A stretch of 64,000 nucleotides of DNA from Lacrimispora indolis DSM 755 (GTDB lineage Bacteria > Bacillota > Clostridia > Lachnospirales > Lachnospiraceae): NCBI RefSeq assembly GCF_000526995.1, contig NZ_AZUI01000001.1, positions 4,258,001-4,322,000 on the forward strand. The letters are read 5' to 3'. Of the stretch, positions 43,660 through 53,123 are shown one piece after another. Every line of letters begins with the position of its first letter. The stretch's first letter is position 1. A model generated the notes under the pieces. It saw only the letters and a list, made by a program, of their open reading frames with translations, was not told the origin of the DNA and searched no databases. Both the position numbers and the translations under genes were made by a program.

Positions 43660-43983
43660 CTATGGAAAAAAAGCGTAATATAGGGCGCTGGCAGCAGAAA
43701 AGTTTTGAAAATGAATCGAAGACTTAACTATTAAAGGCTAGAACTTCAAAAAATTAGAAGTTTGTTCCAGGTTTTTTAATTGCCGGCTTAATTGTGTGAT
43801 ATCATGAGATAAAAAGCTGTTTACAGTTATAATTTTGAGAATATATTATTTGAAATACATTATAGTCGAATTATCTGACAATTGCCAAATAAAATTTATT
43901 TACAAGAGGGAAAAAATGTAGTATTATCAACTAAAATTTACTGCTATGCGTTAGTACTCAAAAGCAAAGGAAAGGAAGAGATT
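43660..43983. promoter_or_regulatory. AT-rich leader of gltBD with putative promoter
   Basis: 324 bp. TTTACA (43820-43825), 16-bp spacer, TATATT (43842-43847) is a plausible promoter, giving an untranslated leader of about 130 nt. A small hairpin AACTTC/GAAGTT (43742-43762) lies upstream. No riboswitch or T-box recognised. The gltB frame reads upstream to 43882 but without a good ribosome site. Confidence 0.4.
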
Positions 43984-46900
43984 ATGGATATGAGTTTAAA
44001 ATCCCCCAATAAGACAGCGTTGCCGGGGCTGTATGATCCCCGCTTTGAACATGATAACTGCGGCATTGGAGCGGTTGCCAATATAAAAGGCATAAAGACT
44101 CACAAGACAGTGGAGCAGGCTCTTCATATCGTAGAAAATCTGGAACACCGTGCCGGAAAGGATGCGGAAGGAAAGACAGGAGACGGAGTGGGAATCATGC
44201 TTCAGATCTCTCATAAATTTTTTAAAAAGGTAACAAAGCCCTTAGGCATTGAGCTTGGAGAGGAGCGGGAATACGGTGTGGGAATGTTTTTCTTCCCTCA
44301 GGATGAGCTTGCCAGAAACCAGGCCAAAAAGATGTTTGAGATCATTGTAAAGAAGGAAGGCCTTGAATTTTCGGGCTGGAGAGATGTGCCCATTCATCCG
44401 GAGCTGATCGGCGCAAAGGCGGTGGACTGTATGCCCTGCATTGCCCAGGGCTTTGTAAAGAAGCCGGCAGATACAGCCAGGGGACTGGAGTTTGACAGGA
44501 AGCTTTATGTTTCAAGGCGGATCTTTGAACAGAGCAACGACAATACCTATGTGGTTTCCTTAAGCAGCAGAACCATTGTTTATAAGGGCATGTTCCTGGT
44601 GAAGGAGCTTAGAAAGTTTTTTACGGATCTACAGGATAAGGACTATGAATCAGCCATTGCAGTGGTCCATTCCCGGTTCAGCACCAACACCAACCCCAGC
44701 TGGATGAGAGCCCATCCCAACCGCCTCATCGTACATAACGGCGAGATCAATACCATTCGCGGGAATGTAGACAAGATGATGGCAAGAGAAGAGAACATGG
44801 AATCCGAGTACTTCCGGTATGACATGCACAAGGTCCTTCCTATCATCAATCAGGAAGGTTCGGACTCCGCCATGCTTGACAATGCGCTGGAATTTATGAT
44901 GATGAGCGGAATGGATCTTCCTCTGTCTGTCATGGTGACCATTCCGGCACCATGGGAACATGACAAATCCATGTCCCAGGAGATCAAGGACTTTTACCGT
45001 TACTATGCGACCATGATGGAGCCCTGGGATGGCCCGGCCTCTATCGTGTTCAGCGACGGTGACCTGGTTGGCGCTGTTTTAGACCGTAACGGCCTTCGTC
45101 CTTCCAGATATTACATTACTGATGATGACCAGATGATCCTGGCTTCCGAAGTAGGAGCCATTGACATTGAACAGAGTCATGTGGTGAGAAAAGAGCGCCT
45201 TCGTCCAGGCAAGATGCTTCTCATTGATACGGTGAAGGGCTGCCTGATCAGCGATGAGGAATTAAAAGAATATTATGCGGCACGCCAGCCTTACGGAGAA
45301 TGGCTGGATTCCAATTTAATTGAGCTGAAGGAGCTGCCGATCCCCAATAAGGGGGTTCCTGCCATGAGCAAGGAGGAAAGGGCGAAGCTGCAGAAGACAT
45401 ATGGTTATACCTATGAGGAATACAAGACAATGATCCTCCCCATGGCTTTGAACGGGGCGGAAGCGGTTTCCGCCATGGGAGTTGACAGTCCTCTGGCAGT
45501 TTTAAGCAAAAAGCACCAGCCTCTGTTTAACTATTTTAAACAGCTCTTTGCACAGGTTACCAATCCGCCCATTGACTCCATCCGTGAGGAGATCGTCACT
45601 TCTACCACTGTTTATGTAGGCGAGGAAGGAAATATCCTGGAAGAAGAAGCGGAAAACTGCAAAATATTGAAGGTGAATAACCCTATTCTTACCTGTACGG
45701 ACATATTAAAGATTAAAAATATGAAAAGGTCTGGCTTTAAGGTAGAGGTGATCCCCATTACCTACTATAAAAACACTTCCCTGGAAAAAGCCATTGACAG
45801 GCTGTTTTTGGAGGCAGACCGGGTTCACCGGGATGGGGCAAATATCATTATCCTGTCTGACCGGGATATTGACGAAAACCATGTGCCCATTCCATCCCTC
45901 CTTGCTGTATCGGCTCTTCAGCAGCATCTGGTGAAGACGAAGAAAAGGACTTCCGTGGCCCTTATACTGGAAAGCGGGGAACCAAGGGAAGTGCATCACT
46001 TTGCAACCCTTTTGGGATACGGAGCCTGTGCCATCAATCCTTACCTTGCCCAGGAGTCCATCCGTACGCTCATTGAAAACGGCATGCTGGATAAGGATTA
46101 TTATGCTGCCGTGGAAGATTACAATGCAGCAGTTCTTCATGGCATCGTGAAGATCGCTTCCAAAATGGGGATATCAACCATACAGTCCTATCAGGGGGCT
46201 CAGATTTTTGAAGCCATCGGCATTTCAAAGAAGGTTGTGGACAAATATTTTACGGATACGGTAAGCAGGGTGGAAGGTGTTGCCCTGGAAGATATTGCAA
46301 ATGACGTGGATGTTCTGCACTCGGCAGCCTTTGATCCCCTTGGCCTTGACGTGGATTTAACTCTGGACAGCGTTGGAAGCCATAAGGAACGGGCGGGGCA
46401 GGAGGAGCACTTATACAATCCTGTTACCATCCATCTCCTTCAGGAAGCGGCCAGAACCGGAAGCTACGAGGTATTTAAAGAATATTCTCATGCCTTAACC
46501 GGGGAGGGACAGACGGTTAATTTAAGGAGCCTTCTGGACTTTGATTATTCCAAGTCTAAAGAAATTCCGGTGGAAGAAGTGGAAAGCGAAGAATCCATTG
46601 TGAAACGGTTTAAAACGGGAGCAATGTCCTACGGTTCCATTTCCCAGGAAGCACACGAAACTCTGGCCATCGCCATGAATCGGATTCACGGCAAATCCAA
46701 CAGCGGTGAGGGCGGTGAAAGCTTAGAACGTCTGATACCTGGAACCGATGGTATAAACCGCTGTTCCGCCATCAAGCAGGTGGCTTCCGGGCGCTTTGGT
46801 GTGACTTCCAGGTACTTGGTCAGCGCCAAGGAGATTCAGATCAAGATGGCCCAGGGGGCAAAGCCCGGAGAAGGAGGCCAGCTTCCAGGAGGAAAGGTAT

Positions 46901-48543
46901 ATCCATGGGTGGCTAAGACCAGGCATTCAACCACAGGCGTAGGTCTCATTTCTCCTCCGCCTCACCATGATATTTACTCCATTGAGGATCTGGCCCAGCT
47001 GATTTATGACCTGAAAAATTCCAATACCAATGCCAGGATCTCCGTTAAGCTGGTTTCTGAGGCAGGTGTGGGTACGGTTGCGGCAGGCGTTGCAAAGGCA
47101 GGCGCCCAGGTGATCCTGATTTCCTCCTTTGACGGAGGGACAGGTGCGGCTCCGAGAAACTCCATTTATAATGCAGGGCTTCCATGGGAGCTTGGCGTGG
47201 CCGAGGCCCATCAGACCCTGATCATGAACGGGCTGCGGGATAAGGTGATTCTGGAGACTGACGGGAAATTGATGACGGGGAGGGATGTTGCCATTGCCTG
47301 TATGCTGGGTGCAGAGGAGTTTGGCTTTGCCACGGCTCCCCTTGTGACCATGGGCTGCGTCATGATGAGAGTCTGTAATTTAGACACCTGTCCGGTGGGA
47401 ATTGCAACTCAGAACCCGGAGCTTCGGAAGCGTTTTAAGGGAAAGCCGGAGTATGTGATCAATTTCATGCATTTCATTGCCAAAGAGCTTCGGGAATATA
47501 TGGCAAAGCTTGGCATCCATACTGTAGATGAGCTTGTAGGAAGGACTGATTTATTAAGGAAGAAAGACAATATTCCTTCTGAAAGAGCCAAAAAGGTAGA
47601 TTTTTCCGCTATTCTGGGAAATGCCTATGCAGGACAGAAGCTTCTGGGATACGGCAAGAAACAGGTCTATGATTTTGAACTGGCTAAAACCATGGATGAA
47701 AAGATTATACTTAAAAAATTAAAAGATGCTCTGCTGGCAGGCCAGAAAAAGAGCCTTCATATTGATGTTTCCAATACGGACCGCGCATTGGGTACCATAT
47801 TTGGTTCGGAAATCACCAGGCTTTATCCTGAAGGTCTTGCCGAGGATACCTTTACCATCAACTGTACAGGCAGCGGCGGCCAGAGCTTTGGAGCATTTAT
47901 TCCAAGGGGCCTTACCTTAGAGCTGGTGGGAGACAGCAATGATTACTTTGGAAAGGGGCTTTCCGGCGGCAAGCTGGTGGTTTATCCGCCTCAAGGCGTC
48001 AAGTTTAAGGCTGAGGACAACATTGTAATCGGAAATGTAGCCTTATACGGCGCAACCAGCGGAAAGGCTTTTATCTGCGGAATCGCAGGGGAACGCTTCT
48101 GTGTCCGGAACTCGGGCGCAACCGCTGTAGTAGAAGGCGTGGGAGACCATGGCTGTGAATATATGACAGGCGGGCGCGTGGTGGTGCTGGGATCTACCGG
48201 TAAGAATTTTGCTGCAGGAATGAGCGGCGGCATCGCCTATGTGCTGGATGAAAAGAGGGATTTTTATAAGAGACTCAATAAGGAAATGGTATCCTTTGAA
48301 GAGGTCACCAATAAATATGATGTCCTTGAACTTAAGGAAATGATCAAGGAACATGTGGCTTACACCAATTCCGCAAAGGGAAAAGAGATCCTTGATAACT
48401 TTGGAGAATATCTGCCCAGGTTTAAAAAAGTCATGCCCCACGATTACAGGCGTATGATGAACACCATCGTCCTGATGGAGGAAAAGGGATTGAGCAGTGA
48501 ACAGGCACAGATTGAGGCATTTTATGCCAACACAAAAAAGTAA
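43984..48543 (+). CDS. gltB: Glutamate synthase large subunit
   Basis: 1519 aa from ATG 43984 (AAAGGAAGAG upstream). The class II glutaminase nucleophile is Cys26 in FEHDNCGIGAV, implying cleavage of a 25-residue propeptide. Central and FMN-binding synthase domains follow (SGEGGESLERL, PGEGGQLPGGKVYPWVAKTR, SFDGGTGAAPRNSI) with the [3Fe-4S] cysteines in GCVMMRVCNLDTCPVG, then the beta-helix C-terminal domain (GSGGQSFGAF, GDSNDYFGKGLSGGKL). It makes two glutamates from glutamine and 2-oxoglutarate. The small subunit gene starts 12 bp downstream. Confidence 0.97.
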   Translation: MDMSLKSPNKTALPGLYDPRFEHDNCGIGAVANIKGIKTHKTVEQALHIVENLEHRAGKDAEGKTGDGVGIMLQISHKFFKKVTKPLGIELGEEREYGVGMFFFPQDELARNQAKKMFEIIVKKEGLEFSGWRDVPIHPELIGAKAVDCMPCIAQGFVKKPADTARGLEFDRKLYVSRRIFEQSNDNTYVVSLSSRTIVYKGMFLVKELRKFFTDLQDKDYESAIAVVHSRFSTNTNPSWMRAHPNRLIVHNGEINTIRGNVDKMMAREENMESEYFRYDMHKVLPIINQEGSDSAMLDNALEFMMMSGMDLPLSVMVTIPAPWEHDKSMSQEIKDFYRYYATMMEPWDGPASIVFSDGDLVGAVLDRNGLRPSRYYITDDDQMILASEVGAIDIEQSHVVRKERLRPGKMLLIDTVKGCLISDEELKEYYAARQPYGEWLDSNLIELKELPIPNKGVPAMSKEERAKLQKTYGYTYEEYKTMILPMALNGAEAVSAMGVDSPLAVLSKKHQPLFNYFKQLFAQVTNPPIDSIREEIVTSTTVYVGEEGNILEEEAENCKILKVNNPILTCTDILKIKNMKRSGFKVEVIPITYYKNTSLEKAIDRLFLEADRVHRDGANIIILSDRDIDENHVPIPSLLAVSALQQHLVKTKKRTSVALILESGEPREVHHFATLLGYGACAINPYLAQESIRTLIENGMLDKDYYAAVEDYNAAVLHGIVKIASKMGISTIQSYQGAQIFEAIGISKKVVDKYFTDTVSRVEGVALEDIANDVDVLHSAAFDPLGLDVDLTLDSVGSHKERAGQEEHLYNPVTIHLLQEAARTGSYEVFKEYSHALTGEGQTVNLRSLLDFDYSKSKEIPVEEVESEESIVKRFKTGAMSYGSISQEAHETLAIAMNRIHGKSNSGEGGESLERLIPGTDGINRCSAIKQVASGRFGVTSRYLVSAKEIQIKMAQGAKPGEGGQLPGGKVYPWVAKTRHSTTGVGLISPPPHHDIYSIEDLAQLIYDLKNSNTNARISVKLVSEAGVGTVAAGVAKAGAQVILISSFDGGTGAAPRNSIYNAGLPWELGVAEAHQTLIMNGLRDKVILETDGKLMTGRDVAIACMLGAEEFGFATAPLVTMGCVMMRVCNLDTCPVGIATQNPELRKRFKGKPEYVINFMHFIAKELREYMAKLGIHTVDELVGRTDLLRKKDNIPSERAKKVDFSAILGNAYAGQKLLGYGKKQVYDFELAKTMDEKIILKKLKDALLAGQKKSLHIDVSNTDRALGTIFGSEITRLYPEGLAEDTFTINCTGSGGQSFGAFIPRGLTLELVGDSNDYFGKGLSGGKLVVYPPQGVKFKAEDNIVIGNVALYGATSGKAFICGIAGERFCVRNSGATAVVEGVGDHGCEYMTGGRVVVLGSTGKNFAAGMSGGIAYVLDEKRDFYKRLNKEMVSFEEVTNKYDVLELKEMIKEHVAYTNSAKGKEILDNFGEYLPRFKKVMPHDYRRMMNTIVLMEEKGLSSEQAQIEAFYANTKK

Positions 48544-48555
48544 GGAGGAGCGGAA

Positions 48556-50043
48556 ATGGGAAAGCCAACAGGATTTTTAGAATACAGCAGAAAAACGGGA
48601 AAAACGGTAGATCCCAAGGCTCGTATAAAAAATTATAACGAGTTCCATCTGCCTCTTTCCGAAAAAGAACAAAAATGCCAGGGTGCCCGCTGCATGGACT
48701 GCGGCGTCCCATTCTGCCAGTCCGGTGTGATTTTAAAGGGAATGGTTTCCGGCTGTCCCCTTAATAATCTGATCCCGGAATGGAATGAGCTTGTGTATAC
48801 AGGAACATGGCGGCAGGCCTACAACAGGCTGAAAAAGACCAACAGCTTTCCGGAATTCACCGCCAGGGTATGCCCGGCCCCCTGTGAGGCTGCGTGTACC
48901 TGCGGATTAAACGGGGACCCGGTTAGCATCAAGGAAAATGAGTATGCAATCATTGAACGGGCTTATGAAAGCGGCTTGGCAGGTCCTGTTCCGCCCAAGA
49001 TCCGCACAGGCAAAAGGGTGGCTGTCATCGGTTCCGGCCCGGCAGGGCTGGCGGCGGCGGACCAGTTAAACAAAAGAGGGCACAGCGTCACCGTACTGGA
49101 AAGAGAAGACCGCATAGGCGGCCTCCTTATGTATGGAATCCCCAATATGAAGCTGGAAAAGCATATCATTGAACGGAAGGCAGAGATCATGAAGCAGGAG
49201 GGCGTGACGTTCTTAACAGGTGCTGATGTAGGAAAGAATCATAAGACCAAAGACTTATTAAAGGATTATGACCGGATCATCCTGGCTTGCGGAGCGTCAA
49301 ACCCAAGGGATTTAAAAGTCCCTGGAAGAGATGGTGAGGGTATCTATTTTGCAGTGGATTTCTTAAAGTCCACCACAAAGAGCCTGTTAAATTCCAACTT
49401 GCAGGATAACAGCTATATTTCCGCAAAAGGCAAGCATGTTATTGTCATTGGCGGCGGAGATACGGGAAATGACTGTGTTGGAACGGTTATCCGTCATGGC
49501 TGTGCCTCTGTCACCCAGCTTGAGATGATGCCAAAGCTCCCGGAAAAGCGGACCCCGGACAACAGCTGGCCCGAATGGCCGAAGGTGTTGAAAACCGATT
49601 ACGGCCAGGAAGAATCCATAGTCGTATTCGGCAAGGATCCCAGGGTATATCAGACCACAGTAAAGGAGTTTATAAAGGATAAGTCCGGCAAGGTGGTAAA
49701 AGCGGTGCTCATGAGTCTGGAATCTAAAAAGGATGAAAAGACCGGCCGCATGAACATGGAACCGGTGGCCGGCAGCGAAAAGGAAGTTCCGGCTGACATT
49801 GTTTTGATCGCAGCAGGTTTTCTTGGAGCGCAGAATTACGTGGCTGATGCTTTTGGTGTGAAATTAAACGGCAGAAGCAACGTGGAGACTGAAAACGGGA
49901 AATATAAGACGAATGTGGATAAGGTGTTTGCGGCCGGAGACATGCGCCGTGGGCAATCCCTGGTGGTCTGGGCGATCAGAGAAGGCAGGGAAGTGGCTAA
50001 GGAAGTGGATATCAGTTTAATGGGGTATTCAAACCTGGCATAG
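48556..50043 (+). CDS. gltD: Glutamate synthase small subunit
   Basis: 495 aa. The N-terminal region has two [4Fe-4S] cysteine clusters (QGARCMDCGVPFCQSG, RVCPAPCEAACTCG), followed by FAD-binding VIGSGPAGLAAADQL and NAD(P)H-binding VIGGGDTGNDCVG. It passes electrons from NAD(P)H to GltB. AAGGAGGAGC before the ATG is a very strong ribosome site. Confidence 0.97.
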   Translation: MGKPTGFLEYSRKTGKTVDPKARIKNYNEFHLPLSEKEQKCQGARCMDCGVPFCQSGVILKGMVSGCPLNNLIPEWNELVYTGTWRQAYNRLKKTNSFPEFTARVCPAPCEAACTCGLNGDPVSIKENEYAIIERAYESGLAGPVPPKIRTGKRVAVIGSGPAGLAAADQLNKRGHSVTVLEREDRIGGLLMYGIPNMKLEKHIIERKAEIMKQEGVTFLTGADVGKNHKTKDLLKDYDRIILACGASNPRDLKVPGRDGEGIYFAVDFLKSTTKSLLNSNLQDNSYISAKGKHVIVIGGGDTGNDCVGTVIRHGCASVTQLEMMPKLPEKRTPDNSWPEWPKVLKTDYGQEESIVVFGKDPRVYQTTVKEFIKDKSGKVVKAVLMSLESKKDEKTGRMNMEPVAGSEKEVPADIVLIAAGFLGAQNYVADAFGVKLNGRSNVETENGKYKTNVDKVFAAGDMRRGQSLVVWAIREGREVAKEVDISLMGYSNLA

Positions 50044-50071
50044 CTGGAAGGTATAGCTTGAAATGAAGAAT

Positions 50072-50126
50072 GAGGCTTTTGCTAGTAGTTGAGGGATCAG
50101 CTATGGGGTGAAAGCCTCTTTTTTTT
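50072..50126 (+). terminator. gltBD terminator
   Basis: GAGGCTTT (50072-50079) pairs with AAAGCCTC (50111-50118), a 31-nt loop, then T8. Confidence 0.8.
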
Positions 50127-50303
50127 ATACGCAAATGTTCCAAAGGAAGCAATTACGTATTATATCATCAACCGTTTTTGAAAAGGCCGTCTTCGCAAAA
50201 TTACATATAAACCGTTAAAAATTACATGGTGGGGAAAACATTCGATAAGTGTAGTATATTGAAAGAAAATAAGTAGAGCAAAGGAATTTTTTATTTTTAA
50301 ATG

Positions 50304-50405
50304 AAAGACCTAACCCTCAGGCTGTGCAGCTACAAGTTTTTTAGGCATGCAGGTATACAGCTCTTTTAGGGCTAATATCCCGCCACTATTTCAAATAATG
50401 GTTAG
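50304..50405 (+). ncRNA. Candidate structured leader RNA upstream of tube-spike cluster
   Basis: Within the 378-bp gap before the first tube-like gene, nested complementarities occur: CCCT (50314-50317) with AGGG (50368-50371), GCTGT (50321-50325) with ACAGC (50357-50361), and an outer CTAACC (50310-50315) with GGTTAG (50400-50405) that would compete with the first pairing. A CCACTATT/AATAATGG hairpin lies at 50383-50401. It matches no riboswitch class I know. A -10-like TATATT at 50255-50260 precedes it without a clear -35. Confidence 0.35.
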
Positions 50406-50504
50406 TAATTAAAACTTATATTTAAAAAATATGTATCCAAAGGCTGTCAACAGAAAGGCTTTATGGATTATAAATTTACTTATTTTAAGAATGGAGGACA
50501 TAAT

Positions 50505-50933
50505 ATGGGACTTAGAATGAAAATCACAGGCAGTGAAACCTTAGAACTGCGCGAGACAAGCATTACCAATGTAGTATTTGGAGCAGACATTCCCCATGAT
50601 TCCAATGCCAGATCAACAGATCTTGGTTCAACGGTGTTGATTGAAGGGAGGATACTGGCGGCAGTAGGCGGGGAGGCCGCCGATGATACCAGCAAGCTGG
50701 CCAGATGGTCTTTAGTTCCCGCAGAAAATTCAGACTGCTACCGGAATGTTCAGATCGACGTGGTAAATGCATCCCAGGTGGTTCGTCAGATAACGGTACC
50801 CAATGCATTTGTGGTTGATTACAGGGAAGATTTTACCGATGAAACGGGAACCGGAGTATTTAAGCTTCTTATTAAGCAGAAGAAGGATAAAATGGCTTCT
50901 CTTAAATTTGAAGGCGGATTCAGCGGAGAATAA
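50505..50933 (+). CDS. Hcp/tail-tube-like protein 1 of orphan injection cluster
   Basis: 142 aa from ATG 50505 (GGAGG 7 nt upstream). Beta-rich throughout; the pattern ADIPHDSNARSTDLGSTVLIEGRI, then SLVPAENSDCYRNVQIDVV, then PNAFVVDYREDF and FKLLIKQKKDKMASLKFEGGF resembles the single-domain beta-barrel of Hcp and phage tail tubes in size and in the charge-rich C-terminal strand. The sequence match is not strong by eye; the call rests mainly on the two VgrG-like and PAAR-like genes downstream. It is a clear paralogue of the next gene. It would build the tube that is loaded with the spike and effector. Confidence 0.55.
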   Translation: MGLRMKITGSETLELRETSITNVVFGADIPHDSNARSTDLGSTVLIEGRILAAVGGEAADDTSKLARWSLVPAENSDCYRNVQIDVVNASQVVRQITVPNAFVVDYREDFTDETGTGVFKLLIKQKKDKMASLKFEGGFSGE

Positions 50934-50966
50934 TCAGGAAGAATAAAAGAAAGGAAGGAACAGATT

Positions 50967-51392
50967 ATGGGATTTACATTAAAAGTAGAAGGCCCGTCTA
51001 CCATTGACTTAGGGACCATCAGTATTACAGGAGTAAAGTTTAAGACAGATATTCCCCTTGATTCCAACGCGCGTTCCACCGATCTGGGGAGCACTGTGGA
51101 AATTTCAGGAAAGATATTAACTGCAGTAGATGGAGATCCTTTTGATTCTACAAGACAGTTGGGACTCTGGTCCTTAGTACCAGCAGAAAAGTCTGACTGT
51201 TACCGGAAGGTGACCGTTGAGGTGATTGCAGCTTCTCAGGTAGTGAGAAAATATACATATCCCAATGCATTTGTAGTGGATTATAAAGAAAACTACGGAG
51301 ATACGGAAGGTGTAGGAACATTCCGGCTCATCATCAAACAGAAAAAGGACAAGATGGCGCAGATCGCTGTGGAAGGCGGATACAGCGTGTAA
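50967..51392 (+). CDS. Hcp/tail-tube-like protein 2 (tandem paralogue)
   Basis: 141 aa, 33 bp after its paralogue, with AAGGAAGGAACAG before the ATG. The two share long identical blocks (DSNARSTDLGSTV, WSLVPAE-SDCYR, ASQVVR, PNAFVVDY, IKQKKDKMA), so they are a recent-looking tandem duplication of about 55-60 percent identity by eye. Differences concentrate at the N-terminus and around residues 50-65. Two tube proteins may form alternating or alternative tubes. A hairpin directly after the stop could limit read-through into the spike gene. Confidence 0.55.
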   Translation: MGFTLKVEGPSTIDLGTISITGVKFKTDIPLDSNARSTDLGSTVEISGKILTAVDGDPFDSTRQLGLWSLVPAEKSDCYRKVTVEVIAASQVVRKYTYPNAFVVDYKENYGDTEGVGTFRLIIKQKKDKMAQIAVEGGYSV

Positions 51393-51399
51393 ACATGCA

Positions 51400-51426
51400 G
51401 GGGCTGCCGAAAAGGCGGTCCCTTTT
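51400..51426 (+). terminator. Weak terminator/attenuator between tube and spike genes
   Basis: GGGGCTGCC (51400-51408) pairs fully (two G-U) with GGCGGTCCC (51414-51422) around GAAAA, followed by only T4. It sits 7 bp after the tube gene stop and 13 bp before the next frame opens, so partial termination would make tube protein in excess of spike. Confidence 0.6.
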
Positions 51427-51438
51427 GGATAAGGGAAG

Positions 51439-53121
51439 GTGAGGAGTGAAGGTTTGGCGGAGTATATTACAGATAGTGAATTAAAAATCAAATGCAATAT
51501 CAAGATAAGTCAGTTACGGCATCTTTCTATCAGAGAAGGCATTGGTACCCATGCCATGGCCGAGTTCGCGGCAGAAATAGAGCCTGGGAGCCTGGATCTA
51601 TCCTGCGAGGAGCATAACAGTCAACCTCTCATGATCTATTCTGTAAAGGATCAGAAGGAGCTCCTGCTTTTTTCCGGAGTAATTGGTAAGATCCGCATAG
51701 AAAAGGAATCATCATCTGATCGATTGTACCTATCGGCCTATTCCTTATCCTGGATTATGGATCTGGAAAGGAAAAGCAGATCGTTCCAGAACTGTAATGA
51801 AACAGTTTTAGGATTGATCCAAAAAATTATCCGGGAGAATTCTTTCAATTTACTATGTTCTGCGGAAGATAAAGCTGTCACGAAGCCTTTTATCCAGTAT
51901 GAGGAAACAGACTGGGAATTCCTTCTTAGGTTGTCAACTCACCTGCATGCTCCTGTCATTGCAGCAGGTGATTATGAAGGCAAGGGAATATACCTGGGAT
52001 TCCCGGAGAGCAGAGTCCCCCTGGAATTAAATGTATCGTGTGAAAGATGGTGTATGGATGCGGAATATAAAAAATCGGCAAACTGGAGGACCAGGGAAGC
52101 CGCCTATTATGAAGTGGACACAATCCAAATCCTTCATTTGGGGCAATGTGTCAGTTACAGGGATGAGATTTTGTGGCCGTATCATGTAAGATTGAATTTG
52201 CAGAATGGGATTCTACGTTGTACCTGTAAGCTGGCAGGGAAGAACCATAATATGTTCCCCACTATCTATAATCCTCGTATGAAAGGCATCTCGCTGACCG
52301 GTACGGTACTGGAGCGGAAAGAAGAGGCAATCAGAATCCACCTGGATATTGATGAAAAACAGGATGCTGGCATGGCATACTTTTACCCTTGGTTCCCGGA
52401 GAATGGAAACATGGTATACTGCATGCCGGAAACCGGAAGCAGAGTCCACCTTCTTATGCCGGGGGAGGATGAACAGGAAGCGGTAGGAATCCACTGCATG
52501 TGGCAGAACGGACAGGTGTGTGAAGAGACGCAGAATCCAGACAACCGCTGGTTTACAACAGATTCGGAGAAAAAAATAGCACTCAAACCGTCAGATATTG
52601 AATTGTCCACTAGTGGCGGACAATCAGGGATTTCCATACAAGATGGTGTGGGAGACATCATCCGCAGCAGCGGGGAGGTTCTGGTCCAGGCAAAAGGAAA
52701 GGTAGCTCTGCATGGAGCCAGGATTGAGCTGAGAGCACCCACTGAGATTACTGCTATTAAAAGGCAGTTGGGTAATCCGGCTGTGGTGAATATCTGCCAT
52801 AACCTGGATTTCATGGGGGAGTACAGCACATTTAAAAACCTAAATGAGTTAAAAACCGGCATTCCAGCCAGAGGACCCGGTTTCCGTAAGGAAAATCAGG
52901 CAAAAGGAGATAATCTGGAAGAGGAGAGAAGGAAGAAAGAAAAAGAAAAACTGCAGCTAAAGTTAAAGGAACTGTCAGAGGAGGATGAAAAAGGTACCTA
53001 TGAGTTTGGTCCGTCGATTGTCAATATCATTTCGTCCATACCGCAAAGCATAGAGCAGGACAGGCTGTCTCAGATTGCTGTGGGATTCCGTCCTATTGCA
53101 GGAAGAATGGAAGGGGAATGA
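51439..53121 (+). CDS. VgrG/phage late-control-D-like spike protein 1
   Basis: 560 aa if GTG 51439 is used; a TTG at 51454 with GAGGAG 7 nt upstream is an equally good start. The gpD/VgrG fold is shown by FIQYEETDWEFLLRLSTHLHAP (ETDWEF at ~156-161), a short OB-like segment (YFYPWFPENGNMVYCMPETGSRVHL) that matches the gp5-type domain, and a short beta-helix with alternating pattern (KPSDIELSTSGG to KVALHGARIELRAP, ~378-435). A highly charged Lys/Glu coiled segment (~480-520) and a short unknown tail follow, which are unusual for VgrG and might recruit cargo. It would form the trimeric spike under the PAAR-like tip. Confidence 0.7.
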   Translation: MRSEGLAEYITDSELKIKCNIKISQLRHLSIREGIGTHAMAEFAAEIEPGSLDLSCEEHNSQPLMIYSVKDQKELLLFSGVIGKIRIEKESSSDRLYLSAYSLSWIMDLERKSRSFQNCNETVLGLIQKIIRENSFNLLCSAEDKAVTKPFIQYEETDWEFLLRLSTHLHAPVIAAGDYEGKGIYLGFPESRVPLELNVSCERWCMDAEYKKSANWRTREAAYYEVDTIQILHLGQCVSYRDEILWPYHVRLNLQNGILRCTCKLAGKNHNMFPTIYNPRMKGISLTGTVLERKEEAIRIHLDIDEKQDAGMAYFYPWFPENGNMVYCMPETGSRVHLLMPGEDEQEAVGIHCMWQNGQVCEETQNPDNRWFTTDSEKKIALKPSDIELSTSGGQSGISIQDGVGDIIRSSGEVLVQAKGKVALHGARIELRAPTEITAIKRQLGNPAVVNICHNLDFMGEYSTFKNLNELKTGIPARGPGFRKENQAKGDNLEEERRKKEKEKLQLKLKELSEEDEKGTYEFGPSIVNIISSIPQSIEQDRLSQIAVGFRPIAGRMEGE

Positions 53122-53123
53122 AC

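Noticed and set aside
43882..43983. Upstream extension of gltB (34 extra codons)
   Set aside because: The in-frame ATG at 43882 lacks a ribosome site; ATG 43984 has one and gives the expected propeptide before Cys26.
50304..50405. Cyclic-di-GMP or other known riboswitch
   Set aside because: The conserved cores of GEMM, c-di-GMP-II, THF, preQ1 and M-box RNAs were not recognised; kept only as an unclassified structured leader.
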